This document shows positions 1 to 5,318 of a DNA stretch of 5,854 bases, one piece after another. Below the pieces are notes generated by a model, which did not search any database, was not told the DNA's origin, and worked only from the letters and a program-made list of their open reading frames with translations. The position numbers and the translations under genes are program-made. The stretch is taken from contig CAJURV010000096.1 of the NCBI GenBank assembly GCA_910588925.1, positions 1 to 5,854 of the forward strand. The letters are read 5' to 3'. Position 1 is the first letter of the stretch, and the number at the start of each line of letters is the position of its first letter. The stretch is from an uncultured Rikenellaceae bacterium (GTDB lineage: Bacteria > Bacteroidota > Bacteroidia > Bacteroidales > Rikenellaceae).

Positions 1-53
1 AGAGTGTAAATTTGTCCGTGTAATCTATCATTTGTTATACTAACGAATGTCCT

Positions 54-854
54 TTATTTCAACAATTTTCTATCTTCATTGTTTTCTAATACTTTCATCT
101 GATGAATGGCGATCTGATTGAGTTTTACAAGACGTTCTCCCTGTGGCATACTCTGTTCGATGAACACGGCATTGAGGTTTTCCATGTTTGACAGACAGAT
201 AAGTTCGTTGATAGTAGCATAGTCACGGATATTGCCTTTCAGTTCGGGATTGATTTCCCGCCATTGCTTTGCCGTCATGCCGAACATTGCCACGTTCAAC
301 ACGTCTGCTTCGTTGGCATATATAATACTTGCCTGCGATGGAGTGATCTCCGCTGGAATAAGGTTCTGCTTTATGGCATCGGTGTGTATTCGATAGTTGA
401 TTTTCGACAGTTCACGCTTTGCCGACCAACCGAGTTGCCGTTGCTCTTCGCTCTTTAGTCGTTGATACTCCTTAACAAGAAGTAATTGGAATTTAGGAGA
501 AATCCACATGCCGAAATGATATGCGATATCCCTATGTGCATATGTACCACCGTAGCGACCCGCCTTAGAACGAATGCCGATCGCATTGGTCCGTTCTATC
601 CACGTTTTCACTGAAAGCACGAAATTGTTACTTCCTGCCGCATTTTTAATTGTACCGAATTCGGTACAATTAAAATCGGGGTTATACAGTATTTCCCATT
701 CACCAAGATATTCTATAGTACTTTTAAGGCTAAGCCAACGGAAGATAATATGCTCTTGCAGTTGACTTCTTGCCATGTCTGTAAGGCTGATGTAGTCTTC
801 GTCATTGTACTTGACAACGCTAATATCTGTATTTTGAACTGTAATTTTTGCCAT
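54..854 (-). CDS. KilA-N domain DNA-binding protein, intact, 266 aa
   Basis: Probable DNA-binding protein of the phage-related KilA-N family, found in phages, large DNA viruses and many Bacteroidales chromosomes. The start is taken at the ATG at 854 (MAKITVQNT), because the only in-frame start further upstream is a TTG at 878 and the truncated neighbour begins with the same MAKI-VQNT. The N-terminal part has YISLTDMA (residues 21-28). The KilA-N core runs to about residue 134 and ends in the family signature GTYAHRDIAYHFGMWISPKF (103-122) followed by KEYQRLK. Residues about 140-266 form a second, largely helical region (ITPSQASIIYANEADVLN) typical of the full-length bacterial members, so the protein looks complete. 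No signal peptide or membrane segment is visible, so it should be cytoplasmic. Codons for residues 61-70 form a perfect DNA palindrome. The biological role is unknown; a regulator or anti-phage/phage-derived function are both possible. Confidence 0.88.
   Translation of the reverse strand: MAKITVQNTDISVVKYNDEDYISLTDMARSQLQEHIIFRWLSLKSTIEYLGEWEILYNPDFNCTEFGTIKNAAGSNNFVLSVKTWIERTNAIGIRSKAGRYGGTYAHRDIAYHFGMWISPKFQLLLVKEYQRLKSEEQRQLGWSAKRELSKINYRIHTDAIKQNLIPAEITPSQASIIYANEADVLNVAMFGMTAKQWREINPELKGNIRDYATINELICLSNMENLNAVFIEQSMPQGERLVKLNQIAIHQMKVLENNEDRKLLK
644..675. repeat. 32-bp perfect palindrome inside the KilA-N coding sequence
   Basis: Every one of the 16 base pairs around the centre between 659 and 660 is complementary. 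On the coding strand the left arm is TTTTAATTGTACCGAA and the right arm is its exact reverse complement. The centre is GAATTC. In frame it encodes F61 N62 C63 T64 E65 F66 G67 T68 I69 K70, so codons pair as F/K, N/I, C/T, T/G and E/F. There is no spacer, so it suits a symmetric protein-binding site better than an RNA hairpin with a loop. The homologous position in the truncated paralogue is also palindromic. Confidence 0.95.
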
Positions 855-866
855 TGTAGTCGATGC

Positions 867-879
867 ATTGAGTCTCAAT
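867..879. promoter_or_regulatory. Possible operator in the leader of the KilA-N gene
   Basis: A 13-bp inverted repeat, ATTGAG-T-CTCAAT, has its nearest edge 12 bases upstream of the ATG at 854. It could be an operator for autoregulation. The matching leader of the truncated paralogue does not keep this symmetry, so support is weak. It overlaps an in-frame TTG codon at 878 that I do not take as the start. Confidence 0.3.
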
Positions 880-928
880 TACAAATGTCGCTATAATTTG
901 CGAGATTACATTCTTTTTAAATGGCTAT

Positions 929-1201
929 TTACATAGATGGGATGTGCACTTGGACAAAAGACGGTAAGCCTGCACTTTTCCTAAAGTGGTCAAATTCGAC
1001 CACTTTAAAATCAGGATTATGAATAATTTCCCATGTGCCAAGAAATTCGATCGTATAACTGTTTCTTATCCAGGTCTTGATCACATCTGTTGCTCTGCTG
1101 TCTCCCTCTTTGGCAGAAGCCATGTCTGTAAGAGATATATAATCCTGTTCTTCAAGGCTGAGAACAGAAATAGGTGTATTTTGAACGATGATTTTTGCCA
1201 T
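929..1201 (-). pseudogene. Truncated KilA-N paralogue (N-terminal third only)
   Basis: From the ATG at 1201 it would encode 90 residues. An alternative ATG at 1207 adds MT. MAKIIVQNT, YISLTDMA, FLGTWEIIHNPDF and FRKSAGLPSF align well with residues 1-78 of the intact neighbour. After SFV the similarity stops abruptly: a nine-residue unrelated tail (QVHIPSM region) leads to TAA at 931-929. The signature corresponding to GTYAHRDIAYHFGMWISPKF and the whole C-terminal region are missing, so the DNA-binding domain is incomplete. The 5' leaders of the two genes are also similar, which points to a tandem duplication followed by a deletion. It may be a dead remnant; a short N-terminal protein that is still made cannot be excluded. 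Confidence 0.75.
982..1007. repeat. 26-bp near-perfect palindrome in the truncated KilA-N copy
   Basis: Twelve of 13 base pairs around the centre between 994 and 995 are complementary. The coding-strand arms are AAAGTGGTC and GACCACTTT around GAATTT. The one mismatch (992 with 997) comes from a TTT rather than TTC phenylalanine codon, a synonymous difference. It encodes K66 V67 V68 E69 F70 D71 H72 F73, which aligns exactly with N62-I69 of the intact protein. The arms share few bases with those of the 644-675 palindrome. Confidence 0.93.
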
Positions 1202-1444
1202 TGTCATTGATGCTTTAGTTTTCAGTCATAAAGGTGGCTATTTTATTATATTGTGCGATAGTAGAAGCCCGAAGGCACGAGGGCTATGCGGGCCGCACCT
1301 CGCGGTGGGCAGAAACTTCCCCACGGAGCATAACTATTAATATAAGAGTGAGAGTTCTGGATAAGAAATATTTTGTTACGCAAACAAACTTTGGATTTAC
1401 GGCCCGAGCGAAGCGAGGGACGTCAAACACTTTCCGCCGTTAAA

Positions 1445-1600
1445 TCCCGAGGCACGAGGGATGAGCGGGCCGGAGCCTCCCCCCACGGAGGCCCGCGTAA
1501 GTTCCAGCAATTTATAGACCTATTCCGCTTGAATCACCTACGAGAATTTAAAGAGCGTCACGTTTACGCGGTCCTCCGCAGGCTCCGACCCTTGTGACGT
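1445..1600 (+). repeat. REPIN-like element A (P hairpin, L, spacer, R)
   Basis: The order is P hairpin (1445-1461), L palindrome (1465-1500), a spacer of about 63 bp, and R (1564-1590), then a tail CCTTGTGACGTCGGGG. L and the reverse complement of R align as GGG(C/T)CGGAGCCT ... GGAGG(C/A)CCGCGTAA, so the element has inward-facing inverted termini, each itself palindromic. That is the design of REP doublets (REPINs) and small MITEs. No transposase lies in the window. Its spacer differs from that of elements B and C. Confidence 0.6.
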
Positions 1601-1690
1601 CGGGGGGGATATTGTGGTTGGATTGGGAATGTGAAGTAAGTACCGCTTTTATATTCTGCAGTGTTCAACGCCGTAAGGTGTTTATGCGGG

Positions 1691-1946
1691 AGTAGAAGCC
1701 CGAGGGAATGAGGGCTATGCGGGCCGGAGCCTCCTCCCCACGGAGGACCGCGTATGCGGTTGGTTGTATATAGTATTTATCGCATCTTGCATGTTTGGTT
1801 ACTCTCTCTGCCCGCCGCGAGGCGCGGTCCCCCGCAGGCTCCGACCTTTGTGACGTCGGGGGATATTGTGGTTGGATTGGGAATGTTAAGTAAGTACCGC
1901 TTTTATATTCTGCAGTGTTCAATACGCCGTAAGGTGTTTATGCGGG
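1691..1946 (+). repeat. 256-bp tandem repeat unit B
   Basis: This unit contains P (1698-1715), L (1719-1754), a spacer with CGGTTGGTTGTATATAG, R (about 1823-1845) and a tail GTGGTTGGATTGGGAATG...CGCCGTAAGGTGTTTATG. The next copy starts at 1947 with the same AGTAGAAGCCCGAGG, giving the 256-bp period. The tail is also present upstream at about 1612-1690, after element A, so part of the unit is present three times. Confidence 0.85.
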
Positions 1947-2119
1947 AGTAGAAGCCCGAGGAATGAGGGCTATGCGGGCCGGAGCCTCCTCCCCACGGAG
2001 GCCCGCGTATGCGGTTGGTTGTATATAGTATTTATCGCATTTTGCATGTTTGGTTACTCTCTCTGCCCGCCGCGAGGCGCGGTCCTCCGCAGACTCTGAC
2101 CCTTGTGACGTAGGGGGAG
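1947..2119 (+). repeat. Partial tandem repeat unit C
   Basis: This is nearly the same as unit B from its P hairpin (1954-1970) through L (1974-2009), spacer and R (2078-2102). It then diverges after GTGACGTAGGGGGA, so the tail present in A and B is missing. Small differences from B (GGCCCGCG for GGACCGCG, CTCCGCAGACTCT for CCCCGCAGGCTCC) show that the copies have begun to drift. Confidence 0.82.
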
Positions 2120-2239
2120 TATGTGGTAGGGTGTAAAAATAAAAATGAGATGTTTCTCGTTTGTGATGGTGTTCGGGGGCTTATTTGTTAGTATCTTTGG
2201 CTTCGTATTAGATACTTCGTTTTAACAAAACCAACCGAG

Positions 2240-2272
2240 TTTGCTTTTATATTCGGCTTATTCGTATCTTTG
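2240..2272 (+). promoter_or_regulatory. Bacteroidales-type promoter of the C11 peptidase gene
   Basis: The -33 box TTTG (2240-2243) and the -7 box TATCTTTG (2265-2272, consensus TAnnTTTG) are 21 bp apart. The ATG at 2294 follows 21 bases after the -7 box, giving a short AT-rich leader without a Shine-Dalgarno sequence. A second TATCTTTG at 2192-2199 lacks a well-placed TTTG. The in-frame TTG at 2270 lies inside the -7 box, which argues against a start there. Confidence 0.75.
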
Positions 2273-2293
2273 TCGCACATAAAATATTTGATT

Positions 2294-3466
2294 ATGCGTA
2301 AAATACTATATCTGTTTTTGGCATTGTCCGTTTTGGCGGGATGCAATAAGAGTAAAGGTAAAAGCGGTGAGGGGAATCCTCGTACGATGTTCGTGTATCT
2401 CGGCGGGGACAATAATCTCGACGACGAAAGCTTCGATAAGATCGACGCCTTGTGTAAGGGGATGAACGGTATAGACGGCAAGATGGTTATATATCAGGAT
2501 CACCGTCAGCGAGGGGCTCGTCTATACAGCGTAGAACCCACCAGCGAGGGTAGCTATAAGGCCGTACAGATAAAGAGTTACGGTGAGGAGAATTCCGCAG
2601 ACCCCGATATTTTCCGCAGCGCTATGAACGATGCCTTGAGTTACGCTCCGGCGGAGTCTTACGGCATGTTGGTATTTTCGCACGGTTCGGGGTGGTTGCC
2701 TGCCGACACGCCCGAGTTGACTGCCAAATCGTCATATTCGTCTGCCGACAACCGGCCCGAGACCGATATATCGCGAGCCATAATACAGGATGGCAAGGAT
2801 ATGATGTCTATAACGGACATGGCTTCCGTTATCCCTTCCGGAGTCTTCGATTTCATCGTGTTCGAGGCGTGTCTTATGGGCGATATCACCACTGTGTACG
2901 AGCTGTCGACCAAAGTCCGCTATATTTTAGCCTCTCCTGCCGAGATATTTTCTCCCGGCTTCACCGAGATATATCCGGTTGCCTTAAGGAGTCTCTATGA
3001 ACCGATGCCCGGCGGTATCAAAGCTTTCGGCGAAAGGTATATGAGCCATTGGCGTAGCGATCCAAAATACCCGTATGCCACCATAGCCCTCTACGATTGT
3101 TCCAAGGTGGGGGCGTTGGCAGAGGCGTTGCGTGAACCGCTGTCAGAGGCATCGTTTTACGGAACGGGCGACTATATCGACAAGGTGCAACGTTTCGGCC
3201 GAAATAAATATTATCGTTGTTTTCTCGACCTCGAGCAGTTCGCGGGGCAGTTCTGTTCCGATGCCGAGAAGGCGCGGATACAAGAGGCTATCGGACAGGT
3301 TGTGGTGTATAAAGACGCCACCTCGTCTTTTGGCCCTTCGAACGAAGACCATTTCGACATAACCTACTATTGCGGAATATCGGTATATCCTACGCCGCAC
3401 GATTATCCCCTTTTGAACAGAGAATATCGTAATACGCGTTTGGGACGCTATATTTTCAGCCGGTAG
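2294..3466 (+). CDS. Clostripain-family (C11) cysteine peptidase, lipoprotein
   Basis: Predicted secreted endopeptidase of MEROPS family C11 (clostripain-like), 390 aa. Residues 1-17 are a lipoprotein signal peptide, with basic RK, a hydrophobic core and the lipobox LAGC with Cys17. The peptidase fold begins near TMFVYLGGDNNLD (31-43). The catalytic pair can be read directly: His130 in FSHGSGW and Cys193 in FEACLMG. The segments AIIQDGKDMMSITDMA (162-177) and ILASPAEIFSPGF downstream of the Cys are typical of the family. Most relatives cleave after basic residues, but substrate is not deducible here. After Cys17 the sequence is Lys-rich (NKSKGK), without the acidic cluster often seen in surface-exported Bacteroidota lipoproteins, so periplasmic placement is slightly favoured. 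The start at 2294 is chosen because it gives the signal peptide and clears the promoter. It is monocistronic, with its own terminator. Confidence 0.9.
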   Translation: MRKILYLFLALSVLAGCNKSKGKSGEGNPRTMFVYLGGDNNLDDESFDKIDALCKGMNGIDGKMVIYQDHRQRGARLYSVEPTSEGSYKAVQIKSYGEENSADPDIFRSAMNDALSYAPAESYGMLVFSHGSGWLPADTPELTAKSSYSSADNRPETDISRAIIQDGKDMMSITDMASVIPSGVFDFIVFEACLMGDITTVYELSTKVRYILASPAEIFSPGFTEIYPVALRSLYEPMPGGIKAFGERYMSHWRSDPKYPYATIALYDCSKVGALAEALREPLSEASFYGTGDYIDKVQRFGRNKYYRCFLDLEQFAGQFCSDAEKARIQEAIGQVVVYKDATSSFGPSNEDHFDITYYCGISVYPTPHDYPLLNREYRNTRLGRYIFSR

Positions 3467-3487
3467 TTTTTACACGTCTGTCGTGAT

Positions 3488-3520
3488 ACCCGCCGTTCTC
3501 CGGATGGCGGGTTTGTTTTG
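3488..3520 (+). terminator. Rho-independent terminator of the C11 peptidase gene
   Basis: The stem ACCCGCC (3488-3494) pairs with GGCGGGT (3506-3512) and can extend inward by G-U and A-U pairs. It is followed by TTTGTTTTG, 22 bases after the stop codon. Confidence 0.85.
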
Positions 3521-3533
3521 TGAATAAGGCATA

Positions 3534-3571
3534 TAAAAAAAGACCCTGCATTTTGTGCAGAGCCTCTTTTC
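3534..3571 (-). terminator. Rho-independent terminator of the tRNA gene
   Basis: On the minus strand, CTCTGCA and TGCAGGG form a stem around CAAAA, with further A/T pairing of AAAAGA to TCTTTTT. It ends in a run of seven T. It starts immediately after the tRNA 3' end. Confidence 0.85.
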
Positions 3572-3572
3572 G

Positions 3573-3646
3573 TAGCGAGAGCCGGGCATGATCCGGCGAC
3601 CTCATGATTATGAATCATGCGCTCTAACCAGCTGAGCTACCTCGCC
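3573..3646 (-). tRNA. tRNA with CAU anticodon (elongator Met, or Ile2)
   Basis: The 74-nt cloverleaf is complete. The acceptor GGCGAGG pairs with TCTCGCT (G-U at 1-72 and 7-66). The D arm is GCTC-AGCTGGTTA-GAGC, the anticodon arm CATGA-TTCATAA-TCATG (anticodon at 3610-3612) and the T arm GCCGG-ATCATGC-CCGGC. The discriminator is A and CCA is not encoded. The anticodon stem lacks the three G-C pairs of an initiator, so it is an elongator. Whether C34 is modified to lysidine (reading AUA as Ile) cannot be told from sequence alone. The T loop is unusual: A54 and T58 replace the near-universal T54 and A58. Confidence 0.93.
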
Positions 3647-3666
3647 ATGATTTTGTTAACCGAGTG

Positions 3667-3698
3667 CAAATTTAAACTCTTTTGACGTATCATCCAAA
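3667..3698 (-). promoter_or_regulatory. Promoter of the tRNA gene
   Basis: On the minus strand, TTTG (3698-3695) and TAAATTTG (3674-3667) are 20 bp apart, an exact match to the Bacteroidales TTTG / TAnnTTTG consensus. It lies about 20 bases upstream of the tRNA 5' end. Confidence 0.8.
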
Positions 3699-3906
3699 TC
3701 TTTTATGCGTTTTTTTTGCCGGTAAGGTTGAACGGGTTGATTTCTATCGGTTTGTGTTTTATGCGTAGTTGTGGCGGCGGCCATGAATGCGGTGTGAATG
3801 CCCGTATCTTATCTGTAAAGAGGTGGCAAAAACGGGGGTATATATACTTTTTAGTATATGGAATATCCGCTCTGTAATTTTAAAGTAGAATAAAAAAGGC
3901 GATATT
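3699..3906. other. Intergenic region with one small inverted repeat
   Basis: I see no gene here between the divergent tRNA and transglutaminase promoters. The only clear structure is ATATAC (3842-3847) with GTATAT (3854-3859) around a T-rich spacer, which could be a weak operator for the downstream gene or chance in AT-rich DNA. Confidence 0.4.
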
Positions 3907-3938
3907 CTTGTCAAAAATGGGTAAAATTATTTACTTTG
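3907..3938 (+). promoter_or_regulatory. Probable promoter of the transglutaminase-like gene
   Basis: CTTG (3907-3910) and TTACTTTG (3931-3938) are 20 bp apart, each with one difference from TTTG / TAnnTTTG. This places transcription start near 3945 and gives a leader of about 45 nt that contains the palindrome at 3955-3970. Confidence 0.55.
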
Positions 3939-3954
3939 CATCGTAAATGTTTTT

Positions 3955-3970
3955 TTAACGTAAACGTTAA
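3955..3970. promoter_or_regulatory. Palindrome in the 5' leader, possible operator
   Basis: TTAACGT (3955-3961) and ACGTTAA (3964-3970) are perfect inverted arms with a 2-bp spacer, overlapping a second perfect palindrome CGTTAACG (3965-3972). It lies between the predicted transcription start and the ATG at 3989, where a bound repressor would block transcription. An RNA hairpin is unlikely with a 2-nt loop. Confidence 0.45.
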
Positions 3971-3988
3971 CGATAAATCTTAACTTCT

Positions 3989-5182
3989 ATGAAGGTTTCA
4001 ACTCTTCTTGTCGCTGCCGCTTGCTCGTTGTTTTTCGTGTCGTGCAGTAACGATCCTTACAAAAATGTAGATCCCGAGATCGCGGCCAAAGCTCAGGCCA
4101 ACATCGCTACCGCCACTCCCGAGCGTGCGGAGGCTCTAACGCAGGTGTTGAAAGATATCAAACCGGAGTATCGCGAAGGTATGGCATACCTTTACGCCTA
4201 CATGCCCAAGCACGATATCGACACCCTTTCTACCGCTCTTATAAAAGAGAATATCGAGTATGCCTACAAGGCTTATGAGAAATTCCCTTGGGTGAAGGAT
4301 CTTCCCAAAGAGATATTTTACAACGAGGTGCTCCCGTACGTATGCGTGGACGAAACCCGTGACAGTTGGCGTCCCATGTTCATGGAGATGTTCGGTCCCA
4401 TGGCAGCGGCGTCCGGAGATATGGCTGCGGCTATAGACACTGTCAATAAGAGCATTAAAGAGGCCGTAGACGTGGTTTATAACGTTAAACGCAAGAAACC
4501 CAACCAGTCTCCCAGCGAGTCGATGGAGATACATATGGCTTCGTGCACCGGTCTTTCTATCCTTCTGATCGACGCATTCCGTTCGGTAGGTATTCCCGCA
4601 CGTTTTGCCGGCACTCCCATGTGGGTATCGCGCGAGGGTAACCACAACTGGGTGGAGGTATGGCTCGACGGCGAATGGTACGTTACCGAATACAGCCCCG
4701 AAAAACTCAACTACGCGTGGTTCATGCCCCGTGCCGGCAAAGCCGATAAGAACGATAAGGCTACATGGATCTACGCCAGCTCTTATGCTCCCACCGGTAT
4801 GAGATACCCGATGGTGTGGAACAGACGCGACACTACCGTACACGGCATGGACGTGACCGATCGTTACATCGCCCTCTACAAGAGCCAGCAGGCCGAAGAG
4901 GGTAAGGGTACCCCCGTTGCCATACGCATGTTCAAGAAAGAGGGCGGCGAGCAGAGCAGTGCAGACCGTATCGCATGCGAAGTTAAACTCATCAATCTCA
5001 ATAATGATGTCGTGGGTACCGGCGTTACCGCAGGTCCGACCAAAGATATGAACGACTATTTGGTGATCTATTCTCCCGTAAACGGTATATTCGAAGTGGA
5101 ATATCCTGCCGCAGACGGTTCTCTTAAGAGAAAACGCGTCAATGTGGAGGGTCCTACCGATGTGATCGTTTTTGCTGAATAA
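3989..5182 (+). CDS. Transglutaminase-like lipoprotein
   Basis: The protein has 397 aa. Residues 1-19 form a lipoprotein signal peptide ending in FVSC (Cys19). Residues about 30-170 are a helical N-terminal domain. The transglutaminase-like (papain-fold) core spans about 175-245, with Cys186 in MASCTGLS, the strand segment FRSVGIPARFAGTPMW, His219 in GNHNWVEVW and an acidic third residue Glu234 in VTEYSPEKLNYAWF. Most families have Asp there; a Glu in this context fits the Bacteroidota subgroup as I recall it. SSYAPTGMRYPMVW and DVTDRYIALY (about 264-297) follow as in that subgroup, and residues about 300-397 look like a beta-sandwich domain ending DVIVFAE. Such proteins usually act as peptidases or amidases on peptides or cell-wall material rather than cross-linkers; the substrate is unknown. 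It is monocistronic. Confidence 0.87.
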   Translation: MKVSTLLVAAACSLFFVSCSNDPYKNVDPEIAAKAQANIATATPERAEALTQVLKDIKPEYREGMAYLYAYMPKHDIDTLSTALIKENIEYAYKAYEKFPWVKDLPKEIFYNEVLPYVCVDETRDSWRPMFMEMFGPMAAASGDMAAAIDTVNKSIKEAVDVVYNVKRKKPNQSPSESMEIHMASCTGLSILLIDAFRSVGIPARFAGTPMWVSREGNHNWVEVWLDGEWYVTEYSPEKLNYAWFMPRAGKADKNDKATWIYASSYAPTGMRYPMVWNRRDTTVHGMDVTDRYIALYKSQQAEEGKGTPVAIRMFKKEGGEQSSADRIACEVKLINLNNDVVGTGVTAGPTKDMNDYLVIYSPVNGIFEVEYPAADGSLKRKRVNVEGPTDVIVFAE

Positions 5183-5204
5183 TTTTAGTCGCCTCTTTTG
5201 TTTT

Positions 5205-5237
5205 GCCCCGGATAAGGTTTTTATCCGGGGCTTTTTT
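5205..5237 (+). terminator. Rho-independent terminator of the transglutaminase-like gene
   Basis: The 11-bp perfect stem GCCCCGGATAA (5205-5215) pairs with TTATCCGGGGC (5221-5231) around a five-base loop and is followed by six T. Confidence 0.95.
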
Positions 5238-5318
5238 GTGTATTTAATATGGAGGGGTGGCGAGCTTTAGATCGGATGATGGATAAACATAACTATCGGG
5301 TGTTTAGCGATGCCTTGC

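Larger units (their letters stand above)
1261..2119. repeat. GC-rich modular repeat array, no gene
   Basis: This gene-free stretch is built from a few recurring modules: (P) a short hairpin NCCC-GA-loop-GA-GGGN; (L) a 36-bp palindromic block, GCGGGCCGGAGCCTCC then a C-rich loop then GGAGGCCCGCG; (R) a block that is roughly L inverted, GCGGTCCTCCGCAGG then CTCCGACC; and AT-richer spacers. P occurs at 1267-1284, 1402-1420, 1445-1461, 1698-1715 and 1954-1970. The proximal part (1288-1313) also carries an inverted copy of a block seen at about 1806-1830. Short open frames crossing it follow the repeats and show no protein family I recognise. Confidence 0.85.

Noticed and set aside
1234..1951. Several open frames of 65-85 codons across the repeat array on both strands
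   Set aside because: They follow the GC-rich palindromes, overlap each other on opposite strands, change frame between repeat copies and show no known domain.
1261..2119. CRISPR array
   Set aside because: The repeats are hundreds of bases long, palindromic and mosaic, spacers recur between copies, and no cas gene is present.
2270..2293. Upstream TTG start for the C11 peptidase
   Set aside because: The TTG overlaps the -7 promoter box and would put eight residues before an otherwise standard lipoprotein signal peptide starting at 2294.
4136..4843. 235-codon minus-strand open frame inside the transglutaminase-like gene
   Set aside because: It lies wholly inside a well-supported gene on the other strand, and its composition looks like an antisense shadow of those codons.
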